DNA of 64,000 nt from CAVPMW01 sp963706515 (GCA_963706515.1 CAVPMW010000020.1:91630-155629), one strand, 5' to 3'. Shown: positions 27,704 to 37,629, counted from the first letter of the stretch. Program-made: numbers and translations. Notes: generated by a model not told the origin, from the letters alone.

Positions 27704-30398
27704 GGATTGAGCTCCTGTTTTAGTTCCAATTCGTGTTCTTCGACTTCATCCCAGCCGTTCAACATGGCGTTGAGCGAGGTGAGCGGGCGAGAACCGGTGG
27801 TGGTGAGATATACATGCCCAACAACGAAGGCAGCCAGCAGCCAGGCTCCCAGGGTATGCAGGGGAGCGAGGACAGGCAGACCGCCAAACAAGCCAGCTAC
27901 CAGCGGAAATTGCTGTACCCCCCACATTAACATGCCGGTCAGCATCATCAGGGGCAAGGCAAAAGTTAAAATACCAAAGTAAGTTACCTGCTGGAGCGGA
28001 TTTAGCTTCTTTTCCGGAACTTTTTCGAACGGATGCTCCGCATGGCGGAAGATTCCACTCAAATAAAACTTTGCCTGCACGATCGCCTGGTCGAAAAAGC
28101 CATACGGGTGAGGGATATACTGGCGGATCTCTCCACTCACCAGGTGATAAAAGAGTGAGAGCAGAGCGTTGATCACCAGCAGCAAGGCGAGGATGTTGTG
28201 AACTGCGACAACGTAGCGCAGGTTGAAGAACCAAAATATATCCGGCCGGTGAATGATCATCCCGCTGAAAAGGAGCAGCAAGATGGCGAAAGTCTGCAGC
28301 CAGTGCCAGAAGCGCTCATAAACACTGTACATGTACACCTTTTTCGACCCGTTCGTCTGTTCCGGTAAGCGCCTTGAAGCGTAGAAGCGTATTCCACCAT
28401 GAACTGTCACGGCTCCCAGAACGCCTAAGAACATCAGAACCCCCAGCCTATCCACCCAAGGAACACGGTCCAAGCCAAAAATATACAGTTTTTGCGAGCG
28501 AGTAGCCGGCTGGTAGTACAGTGCACCGTTCGGAGCTGTATAGATTAGCCCGTTGTTGGCAGTATTGGCATCCTTCACAAATTCAGGTAATACGCCGCCA
28601 GGGACATAGGTCGATAACTGCATCGGTAGGGAGATGCGCGAGCCGGCTGAGTGGCAGGATTTACACTCGCGCACAGCCCAATCACCATGGGATACATCGT
28701 GGTTGATGCTGTACGGCTGGACTTCGCCTTCGATGCGCGGGTTTTGAAGACCCAGATCCAACAGGCGCCTGGCGATGGTCGTTTGCTTCTCGGGGGTATC
28801 GACGGTGAGCTCGGTCTCTGCTAGCGACCCATCATTATTCGCATCGAATGCGGCAACCACCTCGGGAGCGTAACGGCTGCCAGCGAAATAGGCGCTGTGT
28901 AAGATCCTCCTGGCGCACCGGGCGCGGACCCTGGGGCAAATCGTATACCCAATACCAGCTTGTAATCAGATTGTAGGGCGCCAGTGACGTTTTTCCATCT
29001 ATACCGACCCGTGGAAGGAGAACCGGCTGAAAACCGGTCACCACGCCGGAGAGGGCTGATGAATTACCCTCCACCCCGCGGCATGCAACCAGCGGAGCGC
29101 CGTCAGCTTTAAGAGTAGTCCAATCGTACGCCTGGATGGCTGGGGCGTGTAAATCGGGGATGTGGCAGGATTCGCAGGCCAACTCAGCCATGTGCCGTTC
29201 CTGGTAAGGCAGCCATTGATGAGAATCGGCGGCAGAATGGCAGCTCTCACAACGACGCATCGTCCCTTTCAGCTCCGGGGCGACCGTGTTCTGGGCGCTT
29301 TGACCACGGGCGAAATTGTGGTTCGGCATTTGTAGATACTGGCCAATATCCAGGCGACGCGGGTCGAACTGGAGATGTGCAGGACTGCTCTCTGCTTGAT
29401 AGTAAGCCGGGTTGTTCAGAGCATAGTGGCAATCCGTACACTTCAAGCCGCGCTCGGCGTGCACGTCCCAGGAGCGTGTCAGGGCATCCTTGTTTGCCAG
29501 GTTCATCCCTGAATCGGAAATCTTATCCGCGGAGATCACCTGACCGGTGGTGGCTGTTTGCCAGCTGGTGAGATCACAGCCAGTTAGCGTTAACGGCTCT
29601 GGGCTGGTGCTCCCCGTTCCGGTGTGCACCATTCCGTGGCATTGGGCGCAGTTCTCATTGGTTGGGTCCTGAATGGTAACCTGCTTGAGCTTGCCGTCCG
29701 CATCGAACGCCTGGCGGTTCCAGATATATTGGTCCCCAGTTAAATCCACAAGTCCACTGCCAACCAGCGTGGCAGTGTTCGCCCAGCCAAACTGCCCACT
29801 TTGGAGAGCGGCAATCCGGGCGCTGTTGTTCGGGGCGGGAGAATGACATAAGAAGCAGTCCATCTCGTAGACCCCTGACTGTATGCCAATCCCAGCCTGG
29901 CGCAGCTGGATCACCTTGGAGCAACGCCTCACCGTCGCGTCCGGTAACGGCTGGACCGCCGCCGATCAGCCGGGCAGCGTTAGTTTTAATCCAGCTTGCG
30001 GTATCCTGGTCAACTCGCTCGTCACCGAGCGGTGAGAGCAAGCGGTTGATCAATGGGTTCCACTTTCCGAAGGGACCGTTGCTTTGATCCCAGGGAAGAC
30101 CCCCAGCCACATTTCCCGGCGCGGTGAAATCGCTCAACCCCAGGTCCGCATGGAAGCTGTGGCTGCTGATGAACTGTGTGTCGTGACATTGCCCGCAGGT
30201 CCGGATCGTCGAGACCGGCTGGTTCGAATCAAGCACATTATTCCCACCCGCATCGAGCAGGGCGAATGTCGGGTGTAAGGTCGATGGCGGAGTCGGCTGA
30301 GGTAAGCTGCGCTCAGCACGCACCTGCCGAGCGGCAAAACCCAGGCCAAAAAGCACGCTTAGCGAAACAAACAAGAGAACTACTCGAATAGGACGCAT
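27700..30398 (-). CDS. Seven-heme cytochrome c fused to membrane cytochrome b561, frameshifted
   Basis: About 895 residues read through two frame changes (near 29930 and 28860). A signal peptide (VVLLFVSLSVLFGLGFAA) is followed by seven CxxCH heme motifs in order: CGQCH, CFLCH, CAQCH, CTDCH, CESCH, CESCH and CKSCH. Between the sixth and seventh sits a 12-residue EF-hand-like loop, DANNDGSLAETE. The C-terminal 280 residues are a four-helix b-type cytochrome (YERFWHWLQTFAILLLLFSG, VVAVHNILALLLVI, LFYHLVSGEIRQY, LGAWLLAAFVVGHVY) with the His residues expected for two hemes b. Such a fusion can take electrons from membrane quinol to an extracytoplasmic reductase, or the reverse. It lies just downstream of the octaheme cytochrome, so it is its likely redox partner. 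Confidence 0.82.
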
Positions 30399-30405
30399 AG
30401 ATTAT

Positions 30406-31852
30406 CTACCTGGTCTTGTCAAATCTTCCACCCCATTCCATAGGATCGCCGGGGTAACCAAGGGCTTTCCAATCCAGGCGTCCATTGGGAGAGTGGCAAT
30501 CGTCGCATTGCAGCGCGTTGGCAGCAGGCTGAACCATGTGGGTGGTGGGCCAATACATCCAGGTCTCGGCGAAACCATACTCGCCGCTGTATTTCAATCC
30601 AGTAACCTGCTCAGCCAGCTTGAAAGCATTGTCCCAGTTGAAGTTTGTCCAGAACCCGTTATCGCCGGCAGTGATCGGTTGTAACAGATAGTTGAATATC
30701 TTGTCGATAGGGCTGGTTGGATATGTGCAGTTTGAAGGGGAAGATGCGCGCATTTGGATCGCGGATATCTCCAGCCGGTTTATCGATATAGGTGGGCTGA
30801 GTGGGATCGATCTTGTCGCCGAGGATATAGCGGTAAGCCAAATTGCCATTCGACCACATGTAATCAGGGGTTACGTTCTCCTCATATACAAACGATCCTT
30901 TGATCTTCAGATATTTATAGTGGTCTTCGGGTAAATCCTGCCCGGCGGTAGACCAATCCCACTCGGTTTTGGTGGGGTCCTTTACCGCCATCGCCGGTAT
31001 ATGGCAGGTCTGGCAGGCGACCGTCTTCACATGGGCATTTATCCGCTCATCGTCGTGCAGGTCCGTCGCATGGCAATCTGTACAGGCGACCTGCTCGTTG
31101 GGATCAATCGTGTAGTTATCCGCCAGCAAGCGCCCCTTGATCGCATGGTTTTCGGTCGTGTGGCAGGCGGTACATTGGAAATCCATGCCGCCCATATGCA
31201 CATCCAGCGCAGGCGAGGGCAGGATGAGACTTTCATCCAAATCGCCGTGCTTGACGCCGTTTCCACCACCGCCCTCGAAGTGACATTTCCCGCAATTCTC
31301 ACGGGTGGGCATGCGTACGCTCTTCGCTGCGGCAGTCAGGTCCGTTCCGTCTACAGGATTACCGTAATCGCCTTTTGCATACAGGCTCGTATCGGCATGA
31401 CAGACCAGGCAATCGACGTTGTCAGGATTGCTGAAATCATAGGAAGCTCCCTCCACCCAGCCGGTTCCGGCATGGCATGAGGTGCATTTCTTTTGATTTC
31501 CCTGCGCTCCGATGCAGAAATTATTAATCTGGTTAGCTTTTCCGATGGTTACAGGCTGATCACGCCCGGGAACGCTAAACGGCTTCGATTCCCACGTCCA
31601 ATGGGTGGTCGCCATGATCTCTTTGGCGGCATCCGGATGGCAGGTAAGGCAGCCACGGGTGACCTCCTGCGGAGTATTGTAAGTTGCGGTAATAATATCC
31701 GCATGTGAGGCATGGATTGCCGTCGGCTGTAAATGGACCTGGGGGGTATCACGTTGCGCCTGACCCCTGGGGATAAAGACGAAGATCGGGATGAGGATCA
31801 CTGCCAGGGTGAGAGTAAGGCCGACCAACCAGATAGGGATGTGTTTTTTCAT
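30406..31852 (-). CDS. otr: Octaheme c-type cytochrome, tetrathionate reductase (OTR) family, frameshifted
   Basis: About 480 residues. The signal anchor is IPIWLVGLTLTLAVILIPIFVF. Eight CxxCH motifs are seen: CLTCH, CTSCH, CLVCH, CGKCH, CTACH, CTDCH, CQTCH and, after a frame change near 30700, CDDCH. The stretch between motifs four and five (GGGGNGVKHGDLDESL, LDVHMGGMDFQC) is characteristic of the octaheme tetrathionate reductase family. Known members reduce tetrathionate, nitrite or hydroxylamine in vitro; the physiological substrate varies. It is the first enzyme gene after an ArsR regulator, with 24 bases between. Its neighbours (cytochrome c-b fusion, sulfur channels) point to sulfur-oxyanion respiration here, which is inference. 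Confidence 0.87.
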
Positions 31853-31876
31853 ATAGTAGCCTGCAGATTGGAATCG

Positions 31877-32219
31877 TCAGACAAAGATAAGGTTCGCACG
31901 CTGGACGAGCGCATCGCGCAAAACCAGGCGCAGTGTATCCAGCGCCTGGATGATGCGTGGATCTTTGAGAGAATACTCAACGCTTTGCCCCATGACGTGA
32001 AGTGCTCACCAATCCGTGCTCACGTAATATTTTCAGGTGGCGAGAGGCAGCCGGCTGGCTGATACCCAGCGCATTCGCCAGCTCGTTGACCGTGGTCGGC
32101 TTCTCAAGCAAAGCGTAAAGAAGTAAAATTCGATTGGAATCCGCCAGGGCAGAGCACATCTCAGCGTGCAACTGGGTAACTTCCTGGGAGAGCTGGCTGA
32201 GATTCATCTTATGCTTCAT
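31877..32219 (-). CDS. ArsR-family transcriptional regulator, frameshifted
   Basis: About 113 residues. The winged helix-turn-helix is clear: ALADSNRILLLYALLEKPTT, NELANALGISQPAASRHLKILREHGLV. After ARHGAKR the frame slips near 31985; the tail GQSVEYSLKDPRIIQALDTL and RDALVQRANLIFV continues to 31877. The dimerisation helices are thus present. I see only one Cys (EMCSAL, in the first helix), so the metal- or persulfide-sensing cysteine pair of CsoR/SqrR-like sensors is not evident. It is the first gene of the sulfur operon and probably represses it from the AT-rich region before 32219. Confidence 0.82.
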
Positions 32220-32288
32220 TCCTTATATGCACTTATGCGAATACATCGAATTGATAATATTAAACACCGATTAATGTCCCACAAACAG

Positions 32289-32300
32289 TGACAAATGTCA
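32289..32300. promoter_or_regulatory. Possible operator between the divergent regulators
   Basis: TGACA-AA-TGTCA is an inverted repeat in the 155-base region between the ArsR gene (minus) and the HTH-cupin gene (plus). The region is AT-rich and also holds the near-repeat TATGCACTTATGCGAATA at 32226-32243, which overlaps the likely ArsR promoter. Either could bind one of the two regulators. Confidence 0.3.
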
Positions 32301-32374
32301 TATTTGATTGTGATTATTGCCACATATACTGTTACACCCAACCAGTTTTTAGGACAGCCTGGAGGTTCTTATTG

Positions 32375-32997
32375 ATGCCACCCGATAATCAGGTCAGGCA
32401 GAGCGATGGTTCCTATGTGGACGTCGGTCAACGGCTGCGGGAGCTGCGCGAAGAGCGGAGAATGTCGCTGCGTGAGACGGCGCGGCGTAAGCGGTGTATC
32501 CGTAAATGCTTTGAGCTCGATCGAACGCGGCATGAGCTCGCCTTCCGTGAGCACGCTCTACCGCCTGGTGGATGCGCTGGGTGTGCCCATCACCGCTATT
32601 TTTCGCAGCGAGACCGACCGGGAGGAAATTGTTTTTCGCTCTTCCAACCAGCGAACAAAGATCCCGTTTCCATTGGGAGTTTGGGAAGGGCTGGGGGGAG
32701 AAGCATTCATCGGCAGAGTACAACCGTTTATGCTGATCGCTTGAAATGGGGGCAGATAGCGGCAGCCGGTCGATCATCCATACCGGGCACGAGTTTGTAC
32801 TCTGCTTACAGGGAGAGCTTGAATACCAGGTCGAAGGGAATGTTTACAATTTACAGGCTGGTGACAGCTTGCTTTTTGCCGCCAGGCTGCATCACCGCTG
32901 GCGAAACTCTGGCTCCAAAATCGCTCAAGCGATCATCGTGCTATCCGGTTTCGAGGAATACGAAAGCCCGATGGGATACCATATTTCAACCGAATAG
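32375..32997 (+). CDS. XRE-type HTH regulator with C-terminal cupin, frameshifted
   Basis: About 205 residues; GGAGG lies nine bases before ATG 32375. The HTH begins DVGQRLRELREERRMSLRETARR and continues in the next frame after about 32485 as VNALSSIERGMSSPSVSTLYRLVDALGV. After a second change near 32735 the cupin fold follows: HTGHEFVLCLQGELEYQVEGN, YNLQAGDSLLFAARLHHRWRN. By family knowledge, such proteins sense a small molecule in the cupin barrel and control metabolic genes. It is divergent from the sulfur operon and could control it or itself. Confidence 0.82.
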
Positions 32998-33051
32998 ACG
33001 GATCTTTATTTATTCGGGAAGGTTATAGCCGCCGGTAGTACCGAGGGAAAA

Positions 33052-33747
33052 ATGGGCGAGGAATCTTATGGAAAGCTTTGGCTGCGCTGGGTGGGAGCCA
33101 ATACCCTGGCTGAAATGGTCGGGCTTGGAGCCAGCTTCCTGGTTTTCTACCTGATTTTCAGCCTGGGAGAGCCGCGCGGCCTGCTGCAGGCGGCGGCGCT
33201 GGCTCTGCCGTCCATCCTGGTTGGCGGCGTTGAAGGCTTTCTGGTGGGATGGGGACAGTGGTGGGCGATGCATCCCTACCTGCCGTCCGTCCCGCGCACC
33301 CGCTGGGTGCTGGCAACCGTGGTCGGTGCATTGCTGGCCTGGACGCTGGGTATGCTGCCCAGCACCTTGATGAGCGTCTCCGCCCATGCTGAGGGTGCGG
33401 CACAGGCGGCCAATTTCGAGCCACCCACCTGGCTGGTAATCCTGCTGGCGATGGGCCTTGGATTGGTGGCAGGGATCATCCTGGCTACTCCGCAGTGGCT
33501 GGTGCTGCGGCACAGCCTGGCGCACGCTGGCTGGTGGATCCCGGCGAACTGTCTCGCCTGGATGCTCGCCATGCCTCTCACCTTCATCCTGCCTGATCTG
33601 CTGCCGGCAGGCGCTGGATTTATAACCATTGCCCTCTTCCTGCTGGCTGCCCTGGCATTGGTGGGAGCGATCGTGGGCGCAGTGCATGGGGCGGCGCTGG
33701 TCTGGCTTATCCGCCGGGATACGAGTCTCCAGCCAGCTCCAGCCTGA
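33052..33747 (+). CDS. Multi-pass membrane protein of unknown function
   Basis: 231 residues, ATG after CCGAGGGAAA. Six or so hydrophobic segments alternate with short loops (ASFLVFYLIFSLG, SILVGGVEGFLVGW, WVLATVVGALLAWTLGML, WLVILLAMGLGLVAGIIL, FLLAALALVGAIVGAV). The motif PQWLVLRHSLAHAGWWIPAN in the second half, repeating the earlier WGQWWAMHPYLP pattern, suggests an internal duplication. Proteins of this look occur widely without assigned function. It stands alone, convergent with the TfoX-like gene. Confidence 0.65.
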   Translation: MGEESYGKLWLRWVGANTLAEMVGLGASFLVFYLIFSLGEPRGLLQAAALALPSILVGGVEGFLVGWGQWWAMHPYLPSVPRTRWVLATVVGALLAWTLGMLPSTLMSVSAHAEGAAQAANFEPPTWLVILLAMGLGLVAGIILATPQWLVLRHSLAHAGWWIPANCLAWMLAMPLTFILPDLLPAGAGFITIALFLLAALALVGAIVGAVHGAALVWLIRRDTSLQPAPA

Positions 33748-33759
33748 AGTAAGCCAGCG

Positions 33760-34086
33760 CTACTTCTTATCGAGCAGGGACACTACGTACTCCATCGCGT
33801 CCAGCGCCAGCTGCTCCCAGGCAGCCTCGTGGGCGAACGGCACCTGCACCCACTCTTTCATCGGTCGCCCCATACCCGGGTCGAATAACTTTGCACCGGG
33901 TAGGCCAAGCGCCAAGCGGTGAGACTCCCCGGTCAGCTTGAAGGTCATGCTCTCTTCGAAATAACCGGCAAACATTTTACCCGAGACCTTCAGGCAGGGC
34001 ATCCCGAAAGCCTTGCCGCGGCTGACCCCGGGACGCACGACCATCTGGTCGCAGATTTCCTCGTAGCGCTGCATGGCATCATCCAT
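33760..34086 (-). CDS. TfoX N-terminal/YjbR-like domain protein
   Basis: 108 residues, a single small domain: MQRYEEICDQMVV, SRGKAFGMPCLKVSGKMFAG, EESMTFKLTGE and a C-terminal WEQLALDAMEYVVSLLDKK. GMPCLKVSGKMFAG is the hallmark of TfoX N-terminal-like domains, which act as small protein- or DNA-contact modules of unclear activity. It overlaps the stop region of the P450 gene by eight bases, so it is the last gene of the acyltransferase-P450 operon. Confidence 0.75.
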   Translation of the reverse strand: MDDAMQRYEEICDQMVVRPGVSRGKAFGMPCLKVSGKMFAGYFEESMTFKLTGESHRLALGLPGAKLFDPGMGRPMKEWVQVPFAHEAAWEQLALDAMEYVVSLLDKK

Positions 34087-35419
34087 AACGTTTATCCACC
34101 TTCAGCATAATACCATTTTTCGGACGGAGCACGAGAGTAGCCCAAGGCTCCACCTGCGTCCCTGGCTCGATGGAGAGCCGGAAGCGCTGGACGATGGCTG
34201 CGAGCACCAGCGCCGCCTCCAGCATAGCGAAGGAAGAGCCGATGCAGACCCGCGGCCCCCCGCCGAAAGGAAAATAGGCGAAGCGGGGCAGCTCAGCCTC
34301 GAACCGCTCCGTCCAGCGCTCCGGGAGAAATTCATCCGAGCAGGGAAAGAAGCGCGGGTCGCGCTGCACCACCCACTGGCTTACGACGACCGAAGCGCCT
34401 GCCGGAACGGTATAACTCCCAATTTGGCAATCTGCCAGCGCCTGGCGGGTAAGCCCCCAGGCGGGCGGGTAGAGGCGCAAAGCTTCTTTTAGGACCTTTT
34501 CCGCATAAATTAATTTTGGCAGATCTTCAGCCGCAGGGGAGCGCCCAGCCAGGACCTGCTCCAGCTCCGCTGCCAGGCACTCCTGCATCTGAGGATGCAG
34601 CGCCAACAGGTAAAAGGTCCAGGCCAATGCCGTGGCGGTGGTTTCATGTCCACCGATGAACAAGGTCAGCACCTCGTCGCGCAGCTGCTCGTCGGTCATG
34701 GGATTGCCGTCCTCGTCGCGTGCGTTCAATAGGATCGCCAGCAGGTCTTCCCGCTCGCCTGGGTCGAGGCGGCGCTGCTGGATGATCCGGTAGATGATCT
34801 CGTCGAGGACACCGATCGCCCGGCGCAGGCGCAGGTTGGCGGGAGTCGGCAGGCGCTCGGGTAGAGCCAGGCCGCGGTCCACCTGCGCCCGGAAGCACTG
34901 CATGAAGACCTTCAAAGCCGATCCAGCCTGGCTGACTTCCTTTTCCAGACGGGTACCGAAGAGCGCCTGAGCAATGATCTGCATGGTGAGTGCCACCATC
35001 TCAGAGTGAATTTCCAGAACCTGACCGGGCTTCCAGCCAGCGAGCATATTCTGGGTCTGCGCTGCCACCAGGGGAGCGAAGGTCGAGACCCGCCGGCTGG
35101 TCAAAGCTGGCTGCATCGTGCGGCGCTGCCTGCGCCAGTATGCGCCTTCACTGAGCAGCAACCCGTTGCCGAACAGGCTGCGGCTGGCCTGGGCGATGCG
35201 ACCCTTGCGGAAATTTTGGGGCTGGGTCACCAGAATATTTTCAATGTCATCCGGATTGCTGAACAAGTAGACCGGGACGTGAAGCACCCGGTAGCGGGAC
35301 ACATCCCCATAGGTTCTGGCGCAGTAAGTGAGAAAGCTCAGCGGGTCGCGCCTGACGCCCAAGAGGTTACCCAGCAAAGGGTAAGCAAACGGGCCTGGAG
35401 GGATCCGGGCAGGAGCCAT
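34079..35419 (-). CDS. Cytochrome P450
   Basis: 446 residues, normal for a soluble bacterial P450. The start PPGPFAYPLLGNLLGVRRDP is the proline-rich hinge without a membrane anchor. The I-helix oxygen-binding motif FIGGHETTATALAW, the K-helix EALR (E-x-x-R), and the heme loop FGGGPRVCIG with axial Cys near residue 392 are all intact. By general look it is closest to fatty-acid/terpene hydroxylases of the CYP102/CYP4-like kind. No redox partner is nearby. It follows the LuxI/FeeM-like gene by 33 bases and may modify the acyl product of that enzyme, which is inference from position. Confidence 0.92.
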   Translation of the reverse strand: MAPARIPPGPFAYPLLGNLLGVRRDPLSFLTYCARTYGDVSRYRVLHVPVYLFSNPDDIENILVTQPQNFRKGRIAQASRSLFGNGLLLSEGAYWRRQRRTMQPALTSRRVSTFAPLVAAQTQNMLAGWKPGQVLEIHSEMVALTMQIIAQALFGTRLEKEVSQAGSALKVFMQCFRAQVDRGLALPERLPTPANLRLRRAIGVLDEIIYRIIQQRRLDPGEREDLLAILLNARDEDGNPMTDEQLRDEVLTLFIGGHETTATALAWTFYLLALHPQMQECLAAELEQVLAGRSPAAEDLPKLIYAEKVLKEALRLYPPAWGLTRQALADCQIGSYTVPAGASVVVSQWVVQRDPRFFPCSDEFLPERWTERFEAELPRFAYFPFGGGPRVCIGSSFAMLEAALVLAAIVQRFRLSIEPGTQVEPWATLVLRPKNGIMLKVDKRYG

Positions 35420-35452
35420 TTGGAATAATAATTATTACTGATGCGAGCCCAG

Positions 35453-36139
35453 TCAGCGCTCGGAGCCGCCGGGCATCCAGAGGTCGACCAGCGCTTCGGC
35501 CGAGTCGGCGACGTCGAACAGCAATGGAAAGCGCTCGCAGCCCCAGTAAAAGCGTGGCGGAGCAAGCTCCTGGTAGCGGAATCCCATCCGGGAAAAAACG
35601 CGCAGCATACCGCGTGAGGCGAACGCCGCGCAGCAGCGCGAGAAACCCAGCGCGCGCACTTCGAGCCAGGTCCGCGCCAGCAGGCAGGCGAGCAGGAGGT
35701 GCTCCTGGCTGCTGTAAGCCCGGGCTACGACGAAACGCCCCGCGTCGATCACTTCGCCGGCCGGCATTACCTGAAGATCAAAGGCGGCTTCGGTGGGCAG
35801 GGGTCTCTCGGGCGACGGCAGGATCAAGCGGCAGGCAGCCGCGGGTACCTCCCCATCCCAGGCGATGAGATGGAGTGCGTCGTCATCGTATTCATCGTGC
35901 TCGATCCCTCCCGGCAGGTCTTCCGGCTGGAGCCAGCCGCGTTCGATGATTGCCTGGTAGCGCAGGCGGTACGCAGCCTGGCGCTCCGCTTCGATCTGAG
36001 CCACGCGAAAGTGGATCGGAGCCACCCAGGACACTGCCGAACTTGCCAGGGCATCCACCCTGGCGAGCGGCGAGTCTCCATCCGGCATCTCGGACTGGGG
36101 AATAACCGGTTTAAGACCCGGCAGTAGTTCCAGGTCCAT
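35453..36139 (-). CDS. LuxI/FeeM-like GNAT acyltransferase (N-acyl amino acid or AHL synthase type)
   Basis: 228 residues from ATG 36139, which overlaps the upstream stop as TGATG and has GGAGG six bases before; the longer frame to 36166 is less likely. The first half matches the autoinducer-synthase pattern: YRLRYQAIIERGWL, EHDEYDDDALHLIAWDG and AAACRLILPS, i.e. the R-x7-W, D-x-x-D and R-L positions that bind SAM or amino acid and acyl carrier in LuxI. Then PAGEVIDAGRFVVAR corresponds to the E-x-x-R core. Family knowledge: LuxI and FeeM-type enzymes join an acyl chain to homoserine lactone or an amino acid. Which of these it does cannot be told. No LuxR-type receptor is nearby. Confidence 0.68.
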   Translation of the reverse strand: MDLELLPGLKPVIPQSEMPDGDSPLARVDALASSAVSWVAPIHFRVAQIEAERQAAYRLRYQAIIERGWLQPEDLPGGIEHDEYDDDALHLIAWDGEVPAAACRLILPSPERPLPTEAAFDLQVMPAGEVIDAGRFVVARAYSSQEHLLLACLLARTWLEVRALGFSRCCAAFASRGMLRVFSRMGFRYQELAPPRFYWGCERFPLLFDVADSAEALVDLWMPGGSER

Positions 36140-36822
36140 CAAGCCGCCTCCGTGCGTGGGTGCCACAAGGCATAACCGATCCAGATGTACCAGATCGGAG
36201 CCATCAATGCACCCAGACCGGCGATTCCCACCTGCAATGTTGCGCTCTTTTGCACCACCGAGAGTGGGACGAGGATGTAGAGCAGCGCCAGCAGGATGCC
36301 AATAATGTTCAGGATTGAAGGAAAATCTTTACCGCGTAATGCCAGGAGGCTGACTACCAGCACCCAGATGCCGATCGCGCCGTACCCCCAGAATCCAAGT
36401 AAGTCGATGCTGCTGCGCCAGGAGACAGCCAACGCTGCCTTGGTGGATGCGTCCCCTGCCACGAACGCATGGGCAATGCCAGGTACGCGCGCGTAAGATT
36501 GCATATAGCCGACGGACGTGATCACGAAGCCGGCAAGCGCCAGGGTTGACGCCCAGCGCGTCCAGCCTTCACTCCTCTCGTGCACCACAGCAGCCAGAGC
36601 CGGCACCACTGCCAGACCGAAGATACCGACCAGCGCCTCGCTCCAAAAAATAGAATTGAGCAGCCCGGGGTTGGCTGCGTAAGCCGGCAGGAAAACCGGC
36701 CCAGTTGCCGTCTGGCGCAGCTCGGGGGGAAGGAATAAATAACCCACGCTGGCAAAGAGCTTGGCTAATCCGATCAGGATCGCCATGGCGCCGCCTAACC
36801 TCAAAACACTGTTGTCTTTCAT
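36139..36822 (-). CDS. DUF4386-like multi-pass membrane protein
   Basis: 227 residues with about six membrane helices: an N-terminal LGGAMAILIGLAKLFASVGYLFL, a paired LNSIFWSEALVGIFGLAVV, STLALAGFVITSVGYM, LLGFWGYGAIGIWVLVVSLLAL and two C-terminal helices ending WYIWIGYALW. The arrangement resembles the DUF4386 family. It is first in the minus operon and its stop overlaps the start of the acyltransferase, so expression of the two is coupled. Function unknown. Confidence 0.6.
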   Translation of the reverse strand: MKDNSVLRLGGAMAILIGLAKLFASVGYLFLPPELRQTATGPVFLPAYAANPGLLNSIFWSEALVGIFGLAVVPALAAVVHERSEGWTRWASTLALAGFVITSVGYMQSYARVPGIAHAFVAGDASTKAALAVSWRSSIDLLGFWGYGAIGIWVLVVSLLALRGKDFPSILNIIGILLALLYILVPLSVVQKSATLQVGIAGLGALMAPIWYIWIGYALWHPRTEAA

Positions 36823-37329
36823 ACTGACCTCCCTGATATAAATTGTTTATAGTGAAACGAAACCGTCGAATGAATATCCCCACAAACACACCAGCCTCCC
36901 TGGAATTTGGGAGGCAGGTCATTCAAATTATGCTGAAAAATTACCCATAGCAGGGTTCCAGCAGAGACATAATGAGGACAAATCCGACAAAAATTATTGA
37001 GTTAGATATTACCTTATTTTCAAGCAAAAATCAATAGGCAAAATCGAATTTAGCAATTCACCTGTAAGCAAAAATCATTGGAAATGATTATAATTATTAT
37101 GCATTTTGTCAATTTCATATTTGTTTTTCAAGTCGAATATCATTTACGGATCACAGGCGCATCGACCTGCCATTGCTTTCCCCTAACGCTAGATAGACCA
37201 ACACGCTCAGCCTGCACCGGTCAGAAAGGAGAGTCTTTATTGCTTTGATATATATTTCTATCAAGGTTATCTCGTTTGCAGATAATTGCAGAATTCGAAA
37301 AAAATATAATATTTTGGAGGAGGTCCAAC
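36823..37329. other. AT-rich intergenic region between divergent genes
   Basis: About 500 bases, much more AT-rich than the surroundings, with no coding potential. It contains an inverted repeat GCCTCCC/GGGAGGC (36894-36915) close to the start of the minus operon, and two TATAAT hexamers (37089-37094 and 37305-37310), the second 20 bases before the plus-strand gene. The composition suggests a regulatory region or acquired DNA. Confidence 0.45.
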
Positions 37330-37629
37330 ATGGCTCAGACAATTTATAAACTTTGGACGGCTAAGCCCACCGAAGCCTGGTATCAGCTCTCGCAAGATGA
37401 ACAGAACACACTCGCTGCTAAAAATGATGAAGTATTTAATCAGGTTGGCGGTAAGAGGCTTATTTTCTGCAGCTCGGTATGGGCTTCGGAAGAATGGCCT
37501 GCCTGGGGGGTTGAACAATTCGCCGATATTGAGGCCGAACAAAAGCATGCAGATCTCTTAGCGGCACTTAATTGGCATCGATATTTCGAGTCAATGACGA
37601 TATTAGGAACTGAATTTCCGATGCCGTAA
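37330..37629 (+). CDS. Small soluble protein, DUF6616-like
   Basis: 99 residues from ATG 37330, which has GGAGGAGG before it. An in-frame extension to 37276 lacks such a site. The protein starts YKLWTAKPTEAWYQLSQDEQ and continues with FCSSVWASEEWPAWGVEQFADIEAEQKH, then WHRYFESMTILG. The mix of aromatic residues and a ferredoxin-like alternation resembles small stress-responsive-barrel or DUF6616-type proteins. No catalytic site is evident. Confidence 0.6.
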   Translation: MAQTIYKLWTAKPTEAWYQLSQDEQNTLAAKNDEVFNQVGGKRLIFCSSVWASEEWPAWGVEQFADIEAEQKHADLLAALNWHRYFESMTILGTEFPMP

